From positions 1 through 17,909 of the forward strand of contig DAOVGZ010000011.1 of NCBI GenBank assembly GCA_030672115.1: 17,909 nucleotides of DNA. The letters run 5' to 3'. A model generated the notes under the pieces. The model searched no databases. It was given only the letters and a program-made list of their open reading frames with translations, and was not told the origin of the DNA. Source of the DNA: a bacterium. Lineage in GTDB: Bacteria > Babelota > Babeliae > Babelales > Vermiphilaceae. Position numbers and translations under genes: made by a program. Shown here piece by piece: positions 12,550 to 17,909 of the stretch. Each line of letters opens with the position of its first letter. Positions within the stretch are counted from its first letter, which is position 1.

Positions 12550-13509
12550 ATGAAAAAAACAAAAAAAATCACTCTGTCTTTCTTAGCAATAATTGCTTTT
12601 GGAGTTACAATCAAAGCTTCAGAGCATGACTATGCTGCCCTTTCTTTTAAAAACTCAATTGCTCAAAGTTACAACAATTCATTCTCTCAAGAAGAAAAAG
12701 AGCTCCAAACTGAGCTTTTTACTATTATTGACGTTTCTGAGCAAACATGGAAAAAAACCCAAAAAGCTGTTGCTCAGGAGTATAAACAAGCATGCACAGA
12801 AACAACAGCACAAGAACGTGCAGACAAACCACTTAATAAAAAGATTATTACAGCTGCAATAAGCGTGCTTAACAATGATTTAATTCAAAATATATTTGGC
12901 ATTACTGATTTGCACATACAACCACAAAACAAAGCAATTATCGTCAGCCGAAAAAATGGCAAATCACTAACCATCGCCTGTGGAAATAAATCGATAGAAG
13001 CTGATGCTGCAACCGATCAATTTACTATTTTAATTGATCCAGAAATTTTACTCGAAACTCACAACAATGAATCCGAAATTAAAGCAACTATTGCACATGA
13101 ACTTATTCATATTATGCATCAAGATAACTTTCATGTGTACTGCCTTGACTACTTACAAAAAAAAGCAAAACTTTCCCGAAAAAATAAAAAACTTTTTAAA
13201 CAAACCAAGGGAACGTGGGAGCGATTTCAGGAAAAAAGGGCCGATATTCTTTCTGGTCTTATTGATCTTGAATATGCAACTGCACATAAAAATCATTTTG
13301 AACGCCATATGCCTGAGAATGAAAAGATCAAACTTACAAGCACACACCCTACAGAAAACCAACGCTATACATACATGACGCTAGTGGTCAAAAAAATGGA
13401 GCAACATAGATACCATTATTGGCTCGGTTTCTTTCTAATATTTATGTTTATTATGCTCTTTGTTACAGTCATAGCTTTCAAAATGTATCAAAAAAAATTC
13501 AAACGTTAA
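12550..13509 (+). CDS. M48-like zinc metalloprotease with signal peptide and C-terminal membrane anchor
   Basis: A 319-residue protein. Residues 1-23 are a signal peptide (MKKTKKITLSFLAIIAFGVT, possible cleavage after IKA or KAS). The zinc site is HELIH (183-187) within IKATIAHELIHIMH; the third ligand is probably Glu228 in QEKRADILSG, matching the ExxAD pattern of M48 peptidases; STHPTENQRY (264-273) resembles the conserved STHP segment of that family. A single hydrophobic helix, WLGFFLIFMFIMLFVTVIAF (291-310), follows the catalytic domain and ends in a basic tail, so the protease would lie on the outer side of the membrane with its C-terminus inside. M48 homologues include HtpX (quality control of membrane proteins) and the periplasmic BepA/LoiP; this one differs in having its anchor at the C-terminus. 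The ribosome site is strong: GGAGG seven bases before the ATG. It is a single gene after a terminator. Confidence 0.88.
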   Translation: MKKTKKITLSFLAIIAFGVTIKASEHDYAALSFKNSIAQSYNNSFSQEEKELQTELFTIIDVSEQTWKKTQKAVAQEYKQACTETTAQERADKPLNKKIITAAISVLNNDLIQNIFGITDLHIQPQNKAIIVSRKNGKSLTIACGNKSIEADAATDQFTILIDPEILLETHNNESEIKATIAHELIHIMHQDNFHVYCLDYLQKKAKLSRKNKKLFKQTKGTWERFQEKRADILSGLIDLEYATAHKNHFERHMPENEKIKLTSTHPTENQRYTYMTLVVKKMEQHRYHYWLGFFLIFMFIMLFVTVIAFKMYQKKFKR

Positions 13510-13654
13510 AAAATTCTTATTTTGACTAATAGCAGTAAATTCTTGAAATTTAATAAACCATTCATGCTAAACTTCATTTTGTATAAACATTTTATCACTT
13601 TTCATCGTTATCGAATTCCTGAGGTACCAGTAAAAAACCTAAAAGGATCGGAAC

Positions 13655-14086
13655 ATGAACAAAAAACTCTTCTTTTTTATTATTATCTTCAATTTACCAG
13701 CCCCTTGCGCTCAAGCGATAAGAAGAAAAAAAATTCCAAAAACAATTCTTAGTAAATTTAATATAGTCCTTAAAAAAGAAATTCTACTCTGCTCTCGAGG
13801 CAAAGAAATAATCTGTAAAAAAGATTCTAACAATAAAAAAACATATTTTTTTGTCACCAAACCATTTCATCTTCTTTATAAAATTGAACCAGAAAATGCT
13901 GATCATCTTATTAATGCACTCAACTGGATTTTAACAATAAAAAAACCTAATCCTGATGATATTCAAAAAACAAAAAGCCTTCTTTCTATCGCACAAAAAA
14001 CAAAACCTTTTACCTGGCTACAAACGCATGAAAGCGAAAAAATAAAACAAGCACTTAAACTTATTAAAAAAATTCAAAAGTTATGA
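13655..14086 (+). CDS. Small secreted protein of unknown family
   Basis: A 143-residue protein with an N-terminal signal peptide (MNKKLFFFIIIFNLPAPCAQA, cleavage likely after AQA). The remaining roughly 120 residues are basic, with two Cys in the early mature part (LLCSRGKEIICKK) and a mainly helical Lys-rich C-terminus. I recognise no motif. The start ATG has AGGA seven bases upstream; a frame opening earlier at 13522 is in another phase and lacks such a site. Its TGA overlaps the ATG of the next gene (ATGA), so the two secreted proteins are probably made together from one message. The 145-base gap before it holds several weak AT-rich promoter-like hexamers (TTGACT at 13522 is the best -35) but no -10 I would insist on. 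Confidence 0.8.
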   Translation: MNKKLFFFIIIFNLPAPCAQAIRRKKIPKTILSKFNIVLKKEILLCSRGKEIICKKDSNNKKTYFFVTKPFHLLYKIEPENADHLINALNWILTIKKPNPDDIQKTKSLLSIAQKTKPFTWLQTHESEKIKQALKLIKKIQKL

Positions 14087-14580
14087 AAAAACAAATTTTC
14101 ATAACTCTTTTTTTTATTTGTGCACAACAAATCCAAGCAATGAACAACGATATAACTTCAGCACTTTTAGCAACAATAAGTCTTAGAATGAGTTTTGAAC
14201 AAAAAAATATAATTTATAAAAATAAGAAACAAATACTCTTCACTGGTAAAAAAAATCTTTATGAAGCTGTTTGTGGCGCCACAAATGAAATTGTAATACT
14301 CGACAATCATCTAAAAAACATCAATAAAAAAAATATAACAATAGATACAATAGGAAATACAAACATCTGTAATTTCGATATAAAACATTTAAAAAACAAT
14401 CTTGAAAACATTCAAAAAGAATGGCCTTTGATAATAAAATGCCTTGAAGATCATTATAAAGAAAACAAGGAGTGCATAACAAAAATAAAAATCACCGATT
14501 TCGTATTTAAAAATATGATTACCAGAAAAATAAAAAAATTTTTCAAACAAAAAAAAGACGATGACTGTTGTATTTTATAA
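14083..14580 (+). CDS. Secreted protein of unknown family ending in a CaaX-like box (Cys-Cys-Ile-Leu)
   Basis: A 165-residue protein starting with a signal peptide (MKKQIFITLFFICAQQIQA, cleavage likely after IQA). The middle is Asn/Lys/Ile-rich with single Cys residues and no domain I recognise. The C-terminus is striking: a basic stretch, TRKIKKFFKQKK, three Asp, then CCIL-stop. In eukaryotes a C-terminal Cys-a-a-X with X=Leu directs geranylgeranylation, and a polybasic stretch beside it aids membrane binding; human RalA ends in the same CCIL. Intracellular bacteria such as Legionella have effectors prenylated by the host through such boxes. That this protein reaches host cytosol is an inference; the leader would first take it to the periplasm. 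It overlaps the preceding secreted gene by four bases and has no separate Shine-Dalgarno of note, so coupling is likely. Confidence 0.8.
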   Translation: MKKQIFITLFFICAQQIQAMNNDITSALLATISLRMSFEQKNIIYKNKKQILFTGKKNLYEAVCGATNEIVILDNHLKNINKKNITIDTIGNTNICNFDIKHLKNNLENIQKEWPLIIKCLEDHYKENKECITKIKITDFVFKNMITRKIKKFFKQKKDDDCCIL

Positions 14581-14687
14581 GCTCTGGTCATTCTAGCCTT
14601 GTCTAAATAGTACTTTTACCAAAAAACTGATACCTTAAAATCATTATGCTGTCCTTTTGTTTCAATCTTTTTAGAGTGAAAACGCCA

Positions 14688-17288
14688 ATGAAATCCTTAG
14701 AAATTCGCCAAAAATTTTTCGAATATTTCAAAAACCATGGTCACGAAGTTGTGCCCAGTTCATCACTAATTCCAGCACAAGATCCTACTTTATTATTTGC
14801 AAATGCGGGAATGAATCAATTTAAAGATGTTTTTTTGGGCAAAGAAAAACGAAGCTATCCACGAGCTACAAGTATTCAAAAATGTATGCGTGCCGGCGGA
14901 AAACATAATGATTTAGACAATGTTGGGTTTACCAAACGACATCTGACTTTTTTTGAAATGATGGGAAACTTTTCATTCGGCGATTATTTTAAAAAAGAAG
15001 CAATACAATTTGCATGGGACTTTTTAACCAAAGAAATGGGACTTCCAGTAGAAAAACTCCATGTTTCTGTTTTTACCACAGATGATCAATCGTACGATTT
15101 ATGGCACAATATGATTGGTCTTCCAAAAGAAAAAATTCACCGACTTGGTGCAAGCGAAAACTTTTGGCAAATGGGTGATACCGGTCCTTGTGGTCCATGC
15201 ACAGAAATTCACCTTGATCATGGAGACCATCTTGGTTGTGGAAAAAAAACATGTGACCCTGCATGTGATTGTGACCGCTTTTTGGAAATTTGGAATCTTG
15301 TATTCATGCAATTTGACCGCCAACCTGACGGAACTGATAAACCTCTCAAGCAAACAGGCGTTGATACCGGAATGGGCTTAGAACGTTTGTGCGCTGCAGT
15401 TCAAAATTGTGATTCAGTTTTTGAAACTGATATTTTTACTGAAATTATTCAAAATATTGAACTTCTTTCTGGTGTTAACTATAAAAAATCAAATAGCGAA
15501 AAAAAAGCAGCGTTCCATGTTCTTGCTGATCATATTCGTGCATCTTCACTGTTAATTTCTGATGGTTGTGCACCATCAAATGAAGGACGCGGTTATGTGC
15601 TGCGTAAAGTTATTCGACGTGCAGCTTTATTTACACAAAAGCTTTCTTACAAAAACTTTTTCCCTGATCTTGTTCGCATTGTTGTTCAACAAATAGGCAA
15701 TATATATCCTGAACTTAAAACAAACGAAAAACTTATCGTTAAAGTTCTGCAAAGCGAAGTTGAAAAGTTTTCTGTCAACTTACTCCGCGGTCAAAATATT
15801 TTGGCAAAATTCTTCCAACTAAATAAAGCAAGCAATATCATCACCGGTCCACAAGCATTTAAATTATATGATACTTACGGATTCCCTCTTGAGCTGACCA
15901 TCTTAATGGCTCAAGAAAACAATTTTACGGTTGATGTTGATAACTTCAAAAAAGAAATGGAAACTCAAAAAAAACAGTCAGGAAAAAAAGAATTAGCAGT
16001 AGAAAAAGTTCAACTTGCTAAGTCTCTTGTCACTGAATTTACCGGATATAAAACACTAGGAACTACAGCGACTATTACTGCTATTATTTGTGACAAAAAA
16101 GTACAAGGACAAGCCAAAGCTGGCCAAACTTGCTGGATCATTACTGATAAATCTCCTTTTTATATTTCAAGTGGTGGACAAGAAGGTGATCTTGGTTGGG
16201 TACTTTTTGGTGAAACAAAAACAAAAGTTCTTCGGCTTAAAAAATTTGACGATGCTCGAGGCATTCAGATAAAGCTACCAATCAATATAAAAACAAATGA
16301 AACTGTAACACTTGCCGTTGATAGTAAACATCGCGCTGATATTACAAAAAACCATACAGCAACACACATGCTACAATCTGCATTGATGAATCTTTTTGGT
16401 AAACATATTAAACAATCTGGCTCCTTGGTTGACGAAAATCATTTACGTTTTGATTTTACCTATCACGAAAATCTTAGCCCACAACAAATCAAACAAGTTG
16501 AAAATTTAGTCAATGAAAAAATAATGGAAAACATTCCACTGCACACAGAAATAACAACACACAAGAAAGCAACAAATCGTGGTGTTATCGCATTCTTTGG
16601 CGACAAATATAACCCCGACTCTGTTCGCGTTGTAGAAATTCCAGGATTTTCTGCAGAACTTTGCGGCGGAACACACACACAAAGAACTGGAGACATTGGT
16701 TGTTTTAAAATTGTTGAGGTCTCTGCTCTTTCAGCTGGACATAGAAGAATTATTGCAGTCACCGGTCCAAAAGCACTCGAACTGTTTCAGCAAGGATTTA
16801 ATGATATTAAAACACTCGGCCAACAATTCAAGGTTCAAAAAGAAGAAGTTGTTCCTGCAGTAGAAAAACAAGCGGAACAACTAAAAATTTTACAAAAACA
16901 AATTAAAACTTTAAAAAGCCAAGAATGGAAAACAAAACTACCTCAATGGCAGCAAGAAGTTACAACAATAAATAATATTCCATTTTTATTTTTACCACTT
17001 GAAGACTTCGCAAACGATGACATGCGCCAAATAAGCAAACAGTTAATGCAAAAAAAACCTGGCCTGTATTTTCTGATCAGTAAAACAAATGATAAATCAA
17101 TATTCATCTGTTCACTCGATAAGCAATTTGCAAACCGTGTTAATTTAAAAGAATTTTCGACGTTATTAAAAGAAAAGTATAATTTGCGTGGCGGAGGCAA
17201 CCAGACATCTTTACAAGGCGGAGGCCCTGTTTTTGATCCTTCCCTGCAAATATTTATTACTCAATGGCTCAATAAACAACCAGCATAA
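14688..17288 (+). CDS. alaS: Alanyl-tRNA synthetase
   Basis: Charges tRNA-Ala with alanine in the cytosol and hydrolyses mischarged Ser/Gly-tRNA-Ala. The protein is 866 residues from the chosen start, the usual full bacterial size (E. coli 876). The N-terminal class II catalytic core shows RATSIQKCMRAGGKHNDL and FFEMMGNFSFGDYF, then a Cys-rich insertion (CGPC at 168-171, GCGKKTCDPACDCDR) and EIWNLVFMQF. The editing domain has the zinc set HTATH (His556, His560) and CGGTH (Cys659, His663), close to E. coli His564, His568, Cys666 and His670. The C-terminal domain ends with the glycine-rich LRGGGNQTSLQGGG. I chose the ATG at 14688 (MKSLEIRQKF) because the family begins there; the frame also has an ATG at 14646, but its 14 extra residues lack homology and a ribosome site. 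The chosen start has only a weak GAG-type site. No T-box leader precedes it. Confidence 0.97.
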   Translation: MKSLEIRQKFFEYFKNHGHEVVPSSSLIPAQDPTLLFANAGMNQFKDVFLGKEKRSYPRATSIQKCMRAGGKHNDLDNVGFTKRHLTFFEMMGNFSFGDYFKKEAIQFAWDFLTKEMGLPVEKLHVSVFTTDDQSYDLWHNMIGLPKEKIHRLGASENFWQMGDTGPCGPCTEIHLDHGDHLGCGKKTCDPACDCDRFLEIWNLVFMQFDRQPDGTDKPLKQTGVDTGMGLERLCAAVQNCDSVFETDIFTEIIQNIELLSGVNYKKSNSEKKAAFHVLADHIRASSLLISDGCAPSNEGRGYVLRKVIRRAALFTQKLSYKNFFPDLVRIVVQQIGNIYPELKTNEKLIVKVLQSEVEKFSVNLLRGQNILAKFFQLNKASNIITGPQAFKLYDTYGFPLELTILMAQENNFTVDVDNFKKEMETQKKQSGKKELAVEKVQLAKSLVTEFTGYKTLGTTATITAIICDKKVQGQAKAGQTCWIITDKSPFYISSGGQEGDLGWVLFGETKTKVLRLKKFDDARGIQIKLPINIKTNETVTLAVDSKHRADITKNHTATHMLQSALMNLFGKHIKQSGSLVDENHLRFDFTYHENLSPQQIKQVENLVNEKIMENIPLHTEITTHKKATNRGVIAFFGDKYNPDSVRVVEIPGFSAELCGGTHTQRTGDIGCFKIVEVSALSAGHRRIIAVTGPKALELFQQGFNDIKTLGQQFKVQKEEVVPAVEKQAEQLKILQKQIKTLKSQEWKTKLPQWQQEVTTINNIPFLFLPLEDFANDDMRQISKQLMQKKPGLYFLISKTNDKSIFICSLDKQFANRVNLKEFSTLLKEKYNLRGGGNQTSLQGGGPVFDPSLQIFITQWLNKQPA

Positions 17289-17304
17289 AATAGTCATAAA
17301 CAAT

Positions 17305-17343
17305 AAAAGGGCCGGCTGCAAAATCTGCAGCCAGCCCTTTTTA
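17305..17343. terminator. Strong bidirectional terminator between convergent genes
   Basis: AAAGGGCCGGCTGCA (17306-17320) pairs with TGCAGCCAGCCCTTT (17326-17340) with one internal mismatch and a five-base loop. A and T runs flank the stem on either side, so it can end alaS on the plus strand and the small gene on the minus strand. Confidence 0.88.
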
Positions 17344-17360
17344 GTATCAAATTTTAAATA

Positions 17361-17780
17361 TTATTTTAATGAAAAAATCGATCCCAAAATCGTTATTCCA
17401 TTTGCGATAAGAACTTTTTTTAAAAATTTATCGAAATGCTTATCTCTTTTTTCAGAATGTTTACCGGTATCATGTTTTATATAGCCTCTTATTTCAGAAC
17501 CCGCAGAATAAGCAAAAGCAGAAGAAGCAAAAGAAGAAACTTTTTCAATATCATCTTTTGATGATAATAGATTAATACCAACACTAACAGGTACCATTAT
17601 AGCACCTAAGGCTCTTTTTTTTCGTTTCTTTTTGTTTGTATGAGCTACAATAGAACAAACAATTGTCACATTAGTAGTTATTAATCGAGCTAAAAAACAA
17701 GAATAAGAATTAGATACCCCAATAAGTGCTACAAAAGGAATAATCAATAACTTTAAATATAATTTTTTTATAATTTTCAT
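17361..17780 (-). CDS. Small membrane or secreted protein of unknown family
   Basis: A 139-residue protein from the chosen start. It opens with a basic N-terminus and hydrophobic segment (MKIIKKLYLKLLIIPFVALIGVSNSYS) that reads as a signal peptide or first helix. Three further hydrophobic stretches follow: CFLARLITTNVTIVCSIV (28-45), ALGAIMVPVSVGINLL (57-72) and VLIANGITILGSIFSL at the C-terminus; between the last two lies a charged, His/Lys-rich segment. It may be a small polytopic membrane protein. I recognise no family. The ATG at 17780 is preceded by AGGGGG at five bases; in-frame ATGs at 17798 and 17813 have no ribosome site and would place this motif inside the gene. It converges on alaS and shares its terminator. 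Confidence 0.72.
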   Translation of the reverse strand: MKIIKKLYLKLLIIPFVALIGVSNSYSCFLARLITTNVTIVCSIVAHTNKKKRKKRALGAIMVPVSVGINLLSSKDDIEKVSSFASSAFAYSAGSEIRGYIKHDTGKHSEKRDKHFDKFLKKVLIANGITILGSIFSLK

Positions 17781-17837
17781 AAAAACCCCCTTTTTCATCA
17801 AAACTACGATCACTTGGAGACTTCCCCCATTTTTATA

Positions 17838-17866
17838 AGTTTACTAAAGTCTTTAACTTTGCACAA
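17838..17866 (-). promoter_or_regulatory. Candidate promoter of the minus-strand gene ending at 17361
   Basis: On the minus strand TTGTGC (17861-17866) and TAAACT (17838-17843) are 17 bases apart, about 58 bases before the ATG at 17780. A TATAAA at 17831-17836 is an alternative -10 without a good -35. Confidence 0.28.
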
Positions 17867-17909
17867 AAGCCCCAACAAAAGGTCGACCTAGAGGGCATTT
17901 AAGGCTTTT
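17865..17909. repeat. Inverted repeat at the right edge
   Basis: AAAAGCC (17865-17871) and GGCTTTT (17903-17909) are inverted copies enclosing a 10-base palindrome AGGTCGACCT (17880-17889). It may be part of a terminator for a gene outside the window, but the edge cuts it off. Confidence 0.3.

Noticed and set aside
13522..13752. Separate small gene overlapping the start of the secreted protein at 13655
   Set aside because: It has no ribosome site, runs out of phase into the better-supported gene and its product shows no coherent features.
14646..14687. Upstream ATG as the alaS start
   Set aside because: No Shine-Dalgarno before it and 14 residues without counterpart in AlaRS; MKSLEIRQKF at 14688 is the family start.
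14581..14687. T-box or other riboswitch leader for alaS
   Set aside because: The interval is about 100 bases, with no stem series, T-box consensus or terminator hairpin.
15099..15381. Several open frames on both strands inside alaS
   Set aside because: They are shadows of the conserved AlaRS frame, with no ribosome sites and no plausible products.
1..17909. Defence system, CRISPR array, prophage, transposon or tRNA in the window
   Set aside because: I looked for spaced direct repeats, transposase or integrase motifs, phage proteins and cloverleaf-like segments and saw none.

Overview
The window comes from an AT-rich bacterial chromosome. Several things suggest a host-associated Gram-negative: many short proteins of unknown family with N-terminal signal peptides, an unusual share of Sec-type leaders (including on two enzymes that are normally cytosolic), and one secreted protein ending in a eukaryote-like CaaX box. 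The overall style (A/T-rich, MKK-type leaders, small secreted unknowns, full-length bacterial AlaRS) resembles intracellular symbionts of protists such as the candidate phylum Dependentiae (TM6). That assignment is an inference from style, not from a marker gene.

Left part, minus strand (8512 down to 454): a probable operon for activated sugars. In transcription order it holds a WecB-WecC fusion (UDP-GlcNAc to UDP-ManNAc to UDP-ManNAcA), a two-domain dehydrogenase/Gfo-Idh-MocA oxidoreductase overlapping it by 4 bases, ManC (GDP-mannose synthesis) carrying a signal-peptide-like leader, Gmd and Fcl (GDP-mannose to GDP-L-fucose). Together these supply GDP-L-fucose and UDP-N-acetylmannosaminuronate for a surface glycan. 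The glycosyltransferases, flippase and phosphomannomutase that would complete the pathway are not in the window. A further minus-strand gene for a secreted protein begins at 335 and runs off the left edge.

Middle, plus strand (8685 to 14580): a large, very A-rich secreted protein with a C-terminal membrane segment and its own terminator; a GT-C-type membrane glycosyltransferase followed 2 bases later by a HIT-family hydrolase with two possible starts, then a terminator; an M48-like zinc metalloprotease with leader and C-terminal anchor; then a two-gene overlapping unit of secreted unknowns, the second ending in polybasic residues plus Cys-Cys-Ile-Leu.

Right part: alaS on the plus strand, a strong bidirectional terminator, and a convergent small membrane/secreted protein on the minus strand. 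I see no rRNA, tRNA, CRISPR array, transposase or phage gene. The candidate novelties are the CaaX-ended secreted protein, the WecB-WecC fusion with an internal ribosome-binding site, and the secretion leaders on ManC and on the HIT hydrolase.
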